In this document: positions 23,262-33,634 of the stretch, in pieces
Numbering within the stretch: position 1 is the first letter of the stretch
Layout of the letters: the number at the start of each line of letters is the position of its first letter
Assembly (NCBI GenBank): GCA_029781975.1
Contig: JAKOVQ010000047.1
Span: forward strand, 1-64,000
Direction: 5' to 3'
Origin: Acidobacteriota bacterium
GTDB taxonomy: Bacteria; Acidobacteriota; Thermoanaerobaculia; UBA5066
DNA: 64,000 bases
Notes under the pieces: generated by a model
The model's input: only the letters and a program-made list of their open reading frames with translations
Told to the model about the DNA's origin: nothing
Database searches by the model: none
Program-made: the position numbers and the translations under genes

Positions 23262-23978
23262 TTATGACTCGTCGGAGTCGGTGGTCTTGTAGTGGACGGA
23301 GAGCCACGACGTGATCCACGTGTCGTGAAAAGGGCGGTAGTGCTTCGGCCCGGTCCCGTAGATCGACCGGACCGGGACGACCGCGAGCTTCCTCACCTTC
23401 CGGGAGGCCTTGATGAGGACCTCGTTCTCGATGGCGTAGCGCCTCGCGCCCAGGCGGAGCCGACGGAGGAGCGGGGAGGCGATCACCCGGTAGCCCGACT
23501 GCCCGTCCTCCACGGCGAGCCCGGTCATCCGGGAGAGGACCTTGTCGCCTATCGTGTTGGCCCAGTAGCTCTTCGCCGGCATCTCGCCCCTGTCGAGGAG
23601 GCGGGACCCGATGACGAAGTCGGCCCCGCGGCGCGCCGCGTCGAGGAGGGCCGGCAGGTCCGCCGGGTCGTGCTGGCCGTCGGCGTCGACGAACGCGACG
23701 TGGCTCCACTCTTCCGCCAGGAGGAGCCGGAGGCCGTCCCGCACCGCCGAGCCCTTCCCGCCGTTCGCCCCCCGGACGAGGACGCGGGCTCCGGCTTCGC
23801 GCGCGCGGACGGCCGTGGCGTCGCCGCTGCCGTCGTCCACCACGAGGACGTGCGGGACCACTCTGAGCAATCCTTGCACCACCGCGCCCACCGTGGCCTC
23901 GCATCGGTACGCGGGAACCAGCGCCGCCGGACTGAAGGGACCCGGCGCGCCGTCCTTTACGGTTGACGGGGCCCCCAA
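23262..23978 (-). CDS. GT2-family glycosyltransferase (dolichyl-phosphate/undecaprenyl type)
   Basis: The GT-A core is clear: LVPAYR, VLVVDDGSGD, GGKGSAVRDG, FVDADGQHDP (DxD-like) and an SGYR motif. It is close to the DPM1/ArnC-like group that transfers a sugar from a nucleotide to a polyprenyl phosphate at the inner membrane. The start is uncertain because no ATG precedes the core domain: TTG at 23976-23978 (238 residues) is preferred, GTG at 23994-23996 is possible. Either choice puts the 5' end under the divergent nuoA promoter/Rex site. The gene probably heads the minus-strand acyl/glycan operon. Confidence 0.85.
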   Translation of the reverse strand: MGAPSTVKDGAPGPFSPAALVPAYRCEATVGAVVQGLLRVVPHVLVVDDGSGDATAVRAREAGARVLVRGANGGKGSAVRDGLRLLLAEEWSHVAFVDADGQHDPADLPALLDAARRGADFVIGSRLLDRGEMPAKSYWANTIGDKVLSRMTGLAVEDGQSGYRVIASPLLRRLRLGARRYAIENEVLIKASRKVRKLAVVPVRSIYGTGPKHYRPFHDTWITSWLSVHYKTTDSDES

Positions 23979-23992
23979 CTTTGTGAAAATTA
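23963..23992 (+). promoter_or_regulatory. Candidate promoter of the nuo operon
   Basis: TTGACG (23963-23968) is followed after 17-18 nt by an A/T hexamer (AAAATT at 23986-23991 or AAATTA at 23987-23992). Transcription would start near 23999, giving a leader of only 6-8 nt before the nuoA ATG at 24006, and no Shine-Dalgarno sequence is present. The -35 is good and the -10 is weak. Confidence 0.5.
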
Positions 23993-23998
23993 GCACGA
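23981..23998. promoter_or_regulatory. Candidate Rex operator overlapping the nuo promoter
   Basis: TTGTGAA-AATT-AGCACGA fits the 18-bp Rex consensus TTGTGAA-N4-TTCACAA with a perfect left half and 4 of 7 bases in the right half. It covers the predicted -10 region of nuoA, so binding would block transcription. The rex gene is the last gene of the same cluster (35108-35752). Rex releases DNA when NADH is high, which would induce NADH dehydrogenase. Confidence 0.6.
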
Positions 23999-24005
23999 GC
24001 GCCGA

Positions 24006-24368
24006 ATGGGTACTCCAGAAGCCTTCCTTCCCATCCTCCTCATGCTCGTGGCGGCCGCCGTGGTGGCGACCGCCCTCCTCGTTCTCAACACGTTCCTGGG
24101 ACGTAAGGTCCGGACCCTCCGGAAGCTGTCCCCGTACGAGAGCGGACTCCCCCTCCTCGACGACAGCCACAAGCGGATATCGGTGAAGTTCTTCATCGTC
24201 GCGATGGTCTTCATCCTGTTCGACGTGGAGACGGGGTTCCTCTGGCCGTGGGCGACGGTCCTCCGCGAAGGGGGCTGGCTGGTCTTCTGGCCGATGCTCC
24301 TCTTCCTCGGCGTCCTCGTCGTCGCAGACGTCTACCTGTGGAAGAAGGGAGCGTTCGACTGGGAATGA
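24006..24368 (+). CDS. nuoA: NADH-quinone oxidoreductase subunit A
   Basis: The 120-residue membrane protein has three predicted spans and the conserved loop YESGLPLLDDSHKRISVKFF, in which the family usually has YECG; here Ser replaces the Cys. NuoA belongs to the proton-pumping membrane arm near the quinone site. It is the first gene of the nuo cluster and overlaps nuoE by 4 nt (ATGA). That is abnormal, because nuoB, C and D usually follow nuoA. The start lacks a Shine-Dalgarno sequence and lies 6-8 nt from the likely transcription start. Confidence 0.96.
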   Translation: MGTPEAFLPILLMLVAAAVVATALLVLNTFLGRKVRTLRKLSPYESGLPLLDDSHKRISVKFFIVAMVFILFDVETGFLWPWATVLREGGWLVFWPMLLFLGVLVVADVYLWKKGAFDWE

Positions 24369-24918
24369 GCGGAGGCGCAGGCACCCCCGTAGCCGAACTG
24401 GCCGGCAACCCCCGAACCGGAGAGCACGGTGCCCTCTCCTGCGGTCACCCCGTCGCGTTCTCGCCGGCCGCCCTCGAGCGCTTCGAGGCGCTCCTCACCC
24501 GCTACCCGACGAAGCAGGCCGCGCTCCTCCCCACCCTCTGGATCGCCCAGGAGGAGTTCGGCTGGATCTCGCGGGAGGCGGTGGACTACGTCGCCTCCCT
24601 CCTCGACCTCGCCCCCGCCTTCGTCTGGGGGGTCGTGACCTTCTACACGATGTACAACCGGGCCCCCGTCGGGAAGCACCTCATCCAGGTCTGCACCTCG
24701 ATCTCCTGCCACCTGGCGGGCGCCGAGAAGGTCTACCACGAGTGCCGCAGGAAGCTCGGCGACCTCAAGCCGGGCGAGACGTCGCTCGACGGCAAGTACA
24801 CCGTCATCGAGGTGGAGTGCCTCGCCCAGTGCGACAAGGCGCCCGCGGTGATGGTCAACGGCGACGACTACGAGCGGATCACCCTGGAGAACCTCGACTC
24901 CTTCCTCGAAAAGCTGAA

Positions 24919-24922
<4 letters not shown>
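24365..24922 (+). CDS. nuoE: NADH-quinone oxidoreductase subunit E (24 kDa, 2Fe-2S)
   Basis: The 185-residue protein has the thioredoxin-like fold of NuoE and four ligands for cluster N1a, in C-TSIS-C and C-LAQ-C. An amino-terminal four-helix part (AALERFEALLTRYPTKQAALLPTLW) is standard. It is part of the NADH-oxidising N module together with NuoF and NuoG. ATG at 24365 overlaps the nuoA stop; its own stop overlaps nuoF. The first 30 residues (Gly/Ala-rich) precede the conserved region, so a later start is possible, but the overlap favours this one. Confidence 0.96.
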
Positions 24923-26285
<1,363 letters not shown>

Positions 26286-26286
<1 letters not shown>

Positions 26287-27989
26287 TGGCGAAGGTCACG
26301 GTCGACGGCCGGACGGTCGAGGTCCCGGACGGCTCGAACGCCCTCGAGGCGTGCCGGGCCGCGGGGGTCGACGTCCCCCACTTCTGCTACCACCCGCGGC
26401 TCTCCGTCGTCGGCCAGTGCCGGATGTGCATGGTCGAGGTCGAGGGGATGCCGAAGATCCAGGCCTCCTGCACGGTGCCGATCCGCGACGGGATGGTGAT
26501 CCACGCCTCCTCCGAGAAGGCCCTCGCGGCGCGGAACGCCACCATGGAGTTCCTCCTCATCAATCACCCGCTCGACTGCCCCATCTGCGACCAGGCGGGC
26601 GAGTGCAAGCTCCAGGACAACGCCTTCGCCGCGGGCCTCCCGGTCTCGCGGACGTCGGAGCCGCGGCGGCAGTTCCCGGGCTACGACCGGACCGACATCG
26701 GCCCGCACGTCGTCGCCGACATGACCCGCTGCATCCAGTGCACGCGCTGCATCCGCTTCTGCCAGGAGATCGCGGGGACGGGCGAGCTGACGTTCATCGA
26801 GCGGGGCGGCCACACCATCGTCTGGACCCACGAGGGGCGCGCGCTCGACAACGAGTGGTCCGCCTGCGCGGCGGACGTCTGCCCGGTGGGGGCCCTGACG
26901 GTGAAGGAGTTCCGGTTCCGCAAGAGGGTCTGGTGGCTCGAGAAGGCGTCCTCGGTCTGCGACGGCTGCGACGTCGGCTGCAACGTCTCGATCGAGCACC
27001 GCGACCGGGTCGTCCACCGCTACCTGCCGCGGGTCAACCCCGAGGTGAACGACTTCTGGATCTGCGACTACGGCCGCTTCCGCGCGGAGGGGCTGAACGG
27101 GCAGGACTTCCTCCGCCCCGTCCTCCGCGGCGCCTCCGGCGAGCGCGAGACGAACTGGGGCGAGGCGCTCGACTCCGTGAAGGGCGCGGTCGACGCCGCC
27201 CTCGCCGAGGCGGGAGAGGGCTCGGTCCTCGCCCTCGGCTCGGCCCGGCTCTCCACGGAGGAGAGCTGGCTCCTCGCCCGGCTCTTCGGGGAGACCCTGA
27301 AGGGGCGGGCCGAGCTCACGGTCGACGACGGCGAGCTGCGGCGGATCCGGAACCCGAAGGCCCGCGGAAGCTTCGAGGGGTTCCTGAAGGGCCGCGAGGC
27401 CGCCCCCAACTCCCGCGGGGCCGAGGCGGCCGGCCTCGTCCGCGCGGGGAAGGACTCCGCCCTCGAGAAGCTCCTCGCGGGCGGGCCCGCCCCGAGGGTC
27501 CTCTACGTCGCCGACGCGGCGTTCACCTATCGCGTCAAGGACCCCGAGTACGTCGCGGCGCTCCGCCGCGCCCCGGTCCTCGTCGTCCACGCCCGGACGC
27601 GCAACGCCCTCACCGACGTCGCCGACGTCGTCCTGCCGGTCGCCTCGCTCGCCGGCAAGGAGGGGACGTTCGTGAACGTGCAGGGGCGCGTCCAGCGGTT
27701 CGACGTCGCGATCGTCCCGCCGCCGGTCGTCCGGACGGACCTCGAGGTCCTCCTCCACCTCGGAAGGCGCTGGGGCGCGTTCGACACCCGTTGGACCGCG
27801 CGGGACATCTTCGAGAGGATGCGGGGCTCGGTCGACGGCTACGCCGGCCTCGAGTGGGACGCCGAGTCGATCGTCGGCGCGCCTCCCTCGGTCTCCCCCG
27901 CCGCCGCGTACGACTCGCTCCTCGCCGAGCCGCTCTCCCTGCCCGAGCTCGTCCTGCCGGCGGCCCCGGCGGGCGGAGGCGCGAAGTGA
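26286..27989 (+). CDS. nuoG: NADH-quinone oxidoreductase subunit G, short form
   Basis: The 567-residue protein has the N1b 2Fe-2S ligands (CYHPRLSVVGQCRMC), the N5 motif H-PLD-C-PI-C-DQAGE-C, and the N4-type cluster CIQCTRCIRFC with CP further on. It also has an extra C-DG-C-DVG-C set with a distal Cys (about residues 215-255), which matches the N7/molybdopterin-type cluster. The carboxyl part (about 300-560) is a reduced molybdopterin-oxidoreductase-like domain. NuoG is often 700-900 residues, so this is short. No break in the frame is visible. The stop overlaps nuoH (GTGA). Confidence 0.95.
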
Positions 27990-29038
27990 CGCTCACGCTG
28001 TCCGAGCCCCTCTTCAACGCCCTCCTCGCCGTCGTCAAGATCCTGTTCGTCTGGGCCATGACGCTCGCCGCCCTCCTCCCCAACCTGATCTGGGCGGAGC
28101 GACGCGTCTCGGGCCTGATCCAGGACCGCCCCGGCCCGAACCGGGTCGGCCCGCTCGGGCTCTTCCAGGCGGTGGCCGACGTCCTGAAGCTGATGATGAA
28201 GGAGGACGTCGTCCCGCTCTACGTGGACAAGGTCCTCTTCACGCTCGCGCCGCTCATCACCCTCACCCCCGCGCTCGTCACCTTCGCGGTGATCCCGTTC
28301 GGGTCGTCGATCCCGATCACCTGGAACGGCGCGGTGCGGGACGTCCCCCTCGTCATCGCGGACGTCAACGTGGGGATCCTCTACATCTTCGCGCTGACCT
28401 CGCTCGCCGTGTACGGGATCGTCCTGGCGGGCTGGTCCTCGAACGACAAGTACTCCCTCCTCGGGGGCGTGCGGGCGTCGGCCCAGATCATCAGCTACGA
28501 GCTGGCGATGGGCTTCTCGGCGGCGGGCGTCTTCATCGCCGCCGGCTCGCTCCGCCTGCCGGCCGTCGTCGAGTGGCAGCACGCGCACCTCTGGAACGTC
28601 GTCCCGCAGTTCCTCGGCTTCGTCGTCTTCGCGGTGGCGATCTTCGCCGAGACGAACCGGATCCCCTTCGACCTCTCCGAGGCCGAGGCCGAGCTGGTCG
28701 CGGGGTACCACACCGAGTACTCGTCGTTCCGGTTCGCGATGTTCTTCATGGGCGAGTACGCGAACCTGATCGCCGCCTCGGCCGTCGTCACGACGCTCTA
28801 CTTCGGCGGCTGGTCGCTCCCAGGCGTCGCCTTCACGGGCCTCTGGGGCGGCCTCGCCTCCATCGCGGTCTTCGCCGTCAAGACCGCCGCGTTCATCTTC
28901 CTCTTCCTCTGGGTCCGGTGGACCCTCCCCCGCTTCCGCTATGACCAGCTCATGGAGCTGGGGTGGAAGGTCTTCCTCCCGCTCTCGTTCTTCCACCTGA
29001 TCGCGGTGGCGGCCTTCGTCGCGGCATCCGGGAGGTGA
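27986..29038 (+). CDS. nuoH: NADH-quinone oxidoreductase subunit H
   Basis: The 350-residue polytopic protein has about eight spans with quinone-site signatures: ERRVSGLIQDRPGPNRVGP, the AETNRIPFDLSEAEAELVAGYHTEYSS loop and a terminal FHLI span. It forms the link between peripheral arm and membrane arm at the quinone tunnel. Its usual partner in the operon, nuoI, is absent; the next gene is nuoJ 1 bp after the stop. It starts with GTG at 27986, overlapping nuoG. Confidence 0.97.
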   Translation: MTLTLSEPLFNALLAVVKILFVWAMTLAALLPNLIWAERRVSGLIQDRPGPNRVGPLGLFQAVADVLKLMMKEDVVPLYVDKVLFTLAPLITLTPALVTFAVIPFGSSIPITWNGAVRDVPLVIADVNVGILYIFALTSLAVYGIVLAGWSSNDKYSLLGGVRASAQIISYELAMGFSAAGVFIAAGSLRLPAVVEWQHAHLWNVVPQFLGFVVFAVAIFAETNRIPFDLSEAEAELVAGYHTEYSSFRFAMFFMGEYANLIAASAVVTTLYFGGWSLPGVAFTGLWGGLASIAVFAVKTAAFIFLFLWVRWTLPRFRYDQLMELGWKVFLPLSFFHLIAVAAFVAASGR

Positions 29039-29039
29039 C

Positions 29040-29564
29040 ATGTCGGCCCAGATGATCGTGTTCGCCCTGGCCTCGGCTCTCGCGCTCGTCTTCGCCCTCC
29101 TGATGGTGGTGGTGAAGACCCCCGTCAAGAGCGTCCTGTCGCTCGTCGTGACGTTCTTCGGCCTGGCGGTCCTGTCGATCCTCCTGGCGGCCCCCTTCAT
29201 CGCGGCCCTCCAGGTGATCGTCTACGCCGGGGCCATCCTCGTCCTCTTCCTCTTCGTGATCATGCTGCTCAACCTGCAGAAGGAGGCGACCGAGAAGGAC
29301 GCGCGGCCGATCCACCGCGTCCTCTCCCTGGTCGCCGTCCTGGCGTCGGGCGGGCTCCTCGCGGGGGTCACGCTCCGCGCCGGCGCCCCCCCGGTCCCCC
29401 TCACCGCCCCGGCGGCGGCGTACGCCATCCCGGCGGCGGACGAGATCCCGCTCCTCGGGCGCCTCCTCTTCTCGGACTACCTCCTCGCGTTCGAGGCGCT
29501 CTCGGTGCTCCTCCTCCTCGCCGCGGTCGGCGCCCTCATCCTGTCCAAGCGGAGGTTCGAGTGA
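29040..29564 (+). CDS. nuoJ: NADH-quinone oxidoreductase subunit J
   Basis: The 174-residue membrane protein has five predicted spans. The conserved part includes VIVYAGAILVLFLFVIMLLNL (residues about 60-80), containing the pi-bulge helix typical of ND6/NuoJ. It belongs to the proton-translocating arm. ATG at 29040 has AGGTG 4-8 nt upstream within the end of nuoH. The stop overlaps the nuoK GTG. Length is in the family range. Confidence 0.95.
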   Translation: MSAQMIVFALASALALVFALLMVVVKTPVKSVLSLVVTFFGLAVLSILLAAPFIAALQVIVYAGAILVLFLFVIMLLNLQKEATEKDARPIHRVLSLVAVLASGGLLAGVTLRAGAPPVPLTAPAAAYAIPAADEIPLLGRLLFSDYLLAFEALSVLLLLAAVGALILSKRRFE

Positions 29565-29914
29565 CCCCAGCCCTTCCGGGCGCCGCCGCGGGGGCCGGCG
29601 TCGCGGCGATGACCGTCCCCCCCGCGGCCTTCCTCCTCGTCGGCACGCTCCTCTTCTTCATCGGCGTGGCGGGCGCCCTCCTGAAGCGCAACGCCCTCTC
29701 GATGTTCCTCTCGATCGAGCTGATGATGAACGCGGTCAACCTCCTCTTCCTGACCTACGCGCGGATGCGGGGCGACGCGGCCGGACAGATGGTCGTCTTC
29801 TTCGTCATCGCGGTCGCCGCGGCCGAGGCCGCCGTCGGGCTCGCCATCTTCGTCGCCCTCTTCCGGGCGCGGATGACGATCGACGTCGACAAGGCCAACC
29901 TGCTGAAGTGGTGA
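29561..29914 (+). CDS. nuoK: NADH-quinone oxidoreductase subunit K
   Basis: Three membrane spans with the two conserved membrane Glu residues are visible: SIELMMNAVNL and VAAAEAAVGLAIFV. The overlapping GTG start at 29561 gives 117 residues, with 16 extra Ala/Gly-rich residues at the front. The internal ATG at 29609 gives 101 residues, the usual NuoK length, beginning MTVPPAAFLLVG. Operon style (GTGA overlap with nuoJ) favours the first start, family length the second. NuoK pairs with NuoJ in proton translocation. Confidence 0.95.
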   Translation: MTPALPGAAAGAGVAAMTVPPAAFLLVGTLLFFIGVAGALLKRNALSMFLSIELMMNAVNLLFLTYARMRGDAAGQMVVFFVIAVAAAEAAVGLAIFVALFRARMTIDVDKANLLKW

Positions 29915-29927
29915 GGGAGCGGCAGAC

Positions 29928-32048
29928 GTGAACGTTCCTCTCTGGACCATCCCCGCCCTCCCGCTCGCCGGGTTCCTCCTGAACGGAGCCGTCGCCCTCC
30001 GGGCCGGCGCGCGCCGAGCCGCCCGGGCCTCCGAGGCGTGGCGCGCCGCGCACCCGGACGCTGCCCACGACGACGACCACGGCGGCGGCGACGCCCACGC
30101 GGCCCACGACGGCCACGCCTCCCACGGCTCCGCGGACGACCACGGCTCGGGGCACGGCCACGGCGGGGCCGCCCTCCCCCGGGGCCAGCGGCTCTTCCAC
30201 GGGGTCGTCGGCGTCGCCTCGTGCGGCCTTGCCGCCGTCGCGGCCTTCGCGAACCTCGTCCCCTACGTCAAGGCGTCCCTCGCGTCGCCCGAGGGGATCG
30301 CCCCGGTCGTCCAGCACGCCTACCTCTGGATGGCCGCGGGAGGGCTCTCGGTCGACATCGCCTTCCGGCTCGACCCGCTGTCGGCGATGATGCTCGCCTT
30401 CGTCACCCTCGTCGGGACGCTCATCCACCTCTACAGCGTCGGCTACATGCAGGAGGAGGAGGGGTACGGCCGGTTCTTCGCCTACCTGAACCTCTTCATG
30501 TTCGCCATGCTGACCCTCGTCCTGGCGAACAGCCTCCCGATGCTGTTCATCGGGTGGGAGGGCGTCGGGCTCTGCTCCTACCTCCTGATCGGCTACTACT
30601 ACGACAAGGACTTCGCCGTCGCCGCCGGGAAGAAGGCGTTCGTGACGAACCGGGTCGGCGACTTCGGGATGATCCTGGGGATCTTCGGCATCATCTCCCT
30701 CTTCGGGACCGCCGACTTCTCGTTCCTCGACAAGGCCCGCCACGCGATGGTGAACGGCGGCTCGCCCGTCACCGTCTACGCCGTCTGCCTCCTCCTCTTC
30801 CTCGGCGCCTGCGGCAAGAGCGCGCAGTTCCCCCTCTACGTCTGGCTCCCGGACGCGATGGCGGGCCCGACGCCGGTCTCGGCCCTCATCCACGCCGCGA
30901 CGATGGTCACGGCGGGCGTCTACCTCGTCGCCCGCTGCTCGGCGGTCTACGTCCTGGCGCCCGACGCCATGACGCTCGTGGCCTGGATCGGGGCGGGGAC
31001 GGCGGTCCTCGCCGCCACGATCGGCCTGGCGCAGAACGACATCAAGAAGGTCCTCGCCTACTCCACCGTCTCGCAGCTCGGCTACATGTTCCTCGCCTGC
31101 GGCGTCGGCGCCTTCGGGGTGGGGATGTTCCACGTCTTCACCCACGCCTTCTTCAAGGCCTGCCTCTTCCTCGGCTCCGGCTCGGTGATCATGGCGATGC
31201 ACCACGAGCAGGACATGAGGGCCATGGGGGGCCTCGCGCCGAAGATCCGGCAGACGTTCCTGACGATGATGATCGCGACGCTCGCGATCTCCGGCATCCC
31301 GCCGCTGGCGGGCTTCTTCTCCAAGGACCAGATCCTCGGGGCGGCGTTCGCGACCGGGCACACGGTCCTGTACGTGGTGGGCCTCGGCACCGCCGGGCTG
31401 ACCGCCTTCTACATGTTCCGCCTGGCGCGGATGACGTTCTACGGCCCGTTCCAGGGGACGAAGGAGGCCGAGGGGCACGTCCACGAGTCGCCCGCGACGA
31501 TGACCGTCCCGCTCTGGGTCCTCGCCACCGGGGCGCTCTTCGCGGGCTTCCTCGGCGTCCCCGCCGCCCTGGGAGGCAGGAACACGTTCGTGAGGTTCCT
31601 CGAGCCGAGCCTCGCCCGCGTCCCCGAGCACGAGGTGCCCCACTCGACCGAGTACCTCCTGATGGGGCTCTCGGTCGCCGTCGCCCTCGTCGGGATCGGG
31701 CTGGCGTGGCGCTGGTACGGGCAGGCGACGGCGACGTCCGCCGTCCCGAGCGCGGCGGCCGACGCCTTCTACCGGAAGACGGGGGCCCTCGGCCCGATCG
31801 TCGCCAACAAGTGGAACGTGGACGAGGGGATCGAGGCGCTCGTCCTCTCGCCGTTCCGGAAGCTGGGGACCTTCCTCTGGCGCGGGTTCGACGCCCTCTT
31901 CATCGACGGGATCGTCAACGCCTCGGCCTTCCTCGTCGAGCTGACCGGCGACCTGGTCCGCTTCTTCACGACCGGCAACGTGAGGAACTACGCCCTCGCC
32001 TTCTCGCTGGGCGTCCTCGCGTTCGCCCTCTTCGTGCTGGTGAGGTAG
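29928..32048 (+). CDS. nuoL: NADH-quinone oxidoreductase subunit L with His-rich loop
   Basis: The 706-residue antiporter-like subunit has the core motifs GWEGVGLCSYLLIGYYY, KSAQFPLYVWLPDAMAGPTPVSALIHAATMVTAGVY and DIKKVLAYSTVSQLGYMF, followed by the long lateral helix and final span. It is longer than many homologues, partly because of a His/Asp-rich insertion at residues 41-79 (ten His), between the first span and the next. It starts with GTG at 29928; GAGGGAG lies about 10 nt upstream. It drives proton translocation at the far end of the membrane arm. Confidence 0.97.
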   Translation: MNVPLWTIPALPLAGFLLNGAVALRAGARRAARASEAWRAAHPDAAHDDDHGGGDAHAAHDGHASHGSADDHGSGHGHGGAALPRGQRLFHGVVGVASCGLAAVAAFANLVPYVKASLASPEGIAPVVQHAYLWMAAGGLSVDIAFRLDPLSAMMLAFVTLVGTLIHLYSVGYMQEEEGYGRFFAYLNLFMFAMLTLVLANSLPMLFIGWEGVGLCSYLLIGYYYDKDFAVAAGKKAFVTNRVGDFGMILGIFGIISLFGTADFSFLDKARHAMVNGGSPVTVYAVCLLLFLGACGKSAQFPLYVWLPDAMAGPTPVSALIHAATMVTAGVYLVARCSAVYVLAPDAMTLVAWIGAGTAVLAATIGLAQNDIKKVLAYSTVSQLGYMFLACGVGAFGVGMFHVFTHAFFKACLFLGSGSVIMAMHHEQDMRAMGGLAPKIRQTFLTMMIATLAISGIPPLAGFFSKDQILGAAFATGHTVLYVVGLGTAGLTAFYMFRLARMTFYGPFQGTKEAEGHVHESPATMTVPLWVLATGALFAGFLGVPAALGGRNTFVRFLEPSLARVPEHEVPHSTEYLLMGLSVAVALVGIGLAWRWYGQATATSAVPSAAADAFYRKTGALGPIVANKWNVDEGIEALVLSPFRKLGTFLWRGFDALFIDGIVNASAFLVELTGDLVRFFTTGNVRNYALAFSLGVLAFALFVLVR

Positions 32049-32052
32049 GGAG

Positions 32053-33600
32053 ATGCCGACCACGCCCTTCTCCCCCCTCGGCGCCGACCTCCTGTCGACG
32101 CTCGTCTTCCTCCCCGCCGTCGGGGCGCTCGTCCTCCTCTTCGTCCCGGACGGGGCCCGGAAGACGATCCAGGGGATCGGGCTCCTCTTCAGCGGCGCCA
32201 CCTTCGCGGTCTCCGTCCTCGCGCTCCTCCGCTTCAACCCCGACCTCGTCGGGAGCGAGGCGTTCCGGAGCCTGATGGTCGACCGGCCGTGGATCCCCCG
32301 CTTCGGGATCCGCTACCTCCTGGCCGTCGACGGCCTCTCGCTGTCGCTCGTCCTGCTGACGACGCTCCTCACCCTCTCGGTCCTCCTCGTCGCGTGCGGG
32401 CAGAAGATCGACCGGTTCAAGGGCTACGTGGCCGCGTTCCTCGTCCTGGAGACCGGGATGCTCGGGAGCCTCGTCGCCCTCGACATGATCCTCTTCTACG
32501 TCTTCTGGGAGGTCATGCTGATCCCGATGTACTTCATCATCGGGATCTGGGGCGGCAAGCGGCGGATCTACGCGACGATGAAGTTCGTCCTCTTCACGCT
32601 CGCCGGGTCGCTCCTGATGTTCGTCGCGATCCTCTTCGCTGCGAACGTGAACGCCCAGGCGACGGGGATCCAGACGTTCTCGCTCCTCGACTGGGTCCCG
32701 GCGGCGCTCGGCGGCGCCTGGGGCCTGACGCCGCGGTCCGAGGCCCTGCTCTTCTGGGCCTTCGCCCTGGCCTTCCTCGTGAAGGTGCCGCTCTGGCCGC
32801 TCCACACCTGGCTCCCCGACGCCCACGTCGAGGCGCCGACGGGCGGCTCGGTCATCCTCGCCGGGGTCCTCCTGAAGCTGGGGACCTACGGCCTCCTCCG
32901 CTTCGCCCTTCCCCTCTTCCCGAACGCCACCGCGCGCTACACGCCGTTCATCGCCGTCCTGGCGCTCATCGGCATCGTCTACGGGGCCTGGGTGGCCGCG
33001 GCGCAGAAGGACATGAAGAAGCTGGTCGCCTACTCGTCGGTCAGCCACCTCGCCCTCGTCGTCCTCGGGATCTTCGCGGTGAACGCGACGGCGGTCTCCG
33101 GGGCGGTGGTGCAGATGGTCGGCCACGGGCTGACGACGGGCCTCCTCTTCATGCTGGTCGGCGTCCTGTACGACCGGCGCCACACCCGGGAGATGGCCGA
33201 CTACGGCGGGGTGGCCAGCCAGGTCCCGGTCACCACCACCCTCTTCCTGATCGCGACGCTCGGCTCCATCGGGCTCCCGGGCCTGAACGGCTTCGTCGGG
33301 GAGTTCCTGATCCTCGGCGGCGTCTTCAAGGTGAGCGTCCTCTGGTGCGCGGTCGCCGCCACCGGGATGGTCCTCTCGGCGATCTACCTCCTGACGCTCG
33401 TGCAGAAGGTCTTCTGGGGGCCGTCGACGGTCGCCGCGAACCGCGGCCTGACCGACATGAACGGCTGGGAGCTGGCCGGGGCCCTCCCCCTCATCGCCTT
33501 CGTCGTCATCCTCGGGGTCTATCCGGCCCCGCTCCTGAACCTCGTGAAGAACTCCGTCGAGTCGATCGTCCAGGTCGCCCGCGTCAGGATGCTCCCCTGA
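32053..33600 (+). CDS. nuoM: NADH-quinone oxidoreductase subunit M
   Basis: The 515-residue antiporter-like subunit contains FYVFWEVMLIPMYFIIGIWG (with the key Glu), KVPLWPLHTWLPDAHVEAPTGGSVILAGVLLK and DMKKLVAYSSVSHLALV. About fourteen spans are expected. The length and sequence pattern are standard for NuoM. ATG at 32053 follows the nuoL stop by 4 bp with GTAGGGAG as a weak ribosome-binding site. It pumps protons in the membrane arm. Confidence 0.97.
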   Translation: MPTTPFSPLGADLLSTLVFLPAVGALVLLFVPDGARKTIQGIGLLFSGATFAVSVLALLRFNPDLVGSEAFRSLMVDRPWIPRFGIRYLLAVDGLSLSLVLLTTLLTLSVLLVACGQKIDRFKGYVAAFLVLETGMLGSLVALDMILFYVFWEVMLIPMYFIIGIWGGKRRIYATMKFVLFTLAGSLLMFVAILFAANVNAQATGIQTFSLLDWVPAALGGAWGLTPRSEALLFWAFALAFLVKVPLWPLHTWLPDAHVEAPTGGSVILAGVLLKLGTYGLLRFALPLFPNATARYTPFIAVLALIGIVYGAWVAAAQKDMKKLVAYSSVSHLALVVLGIFAVNATAVSGAVVQMVGHGLTTGLLFMLVGVLYDRRHTREMADYGGVASQVPVTTTLFLIATLGSIGLPGLNGFVGEFLILGGVFKVSVLWCAVAATGMVLSAIYLLTLVQKVFWGPSTVAANRGLTDMNGWELAGALPLIAFVVILGVYPAPLLNLVKNSVESIVQVARVRMLP

Positions 33601-33634
33601 CGGGGGCGGCCGACCGAGAGGAGCCCGCACCACC

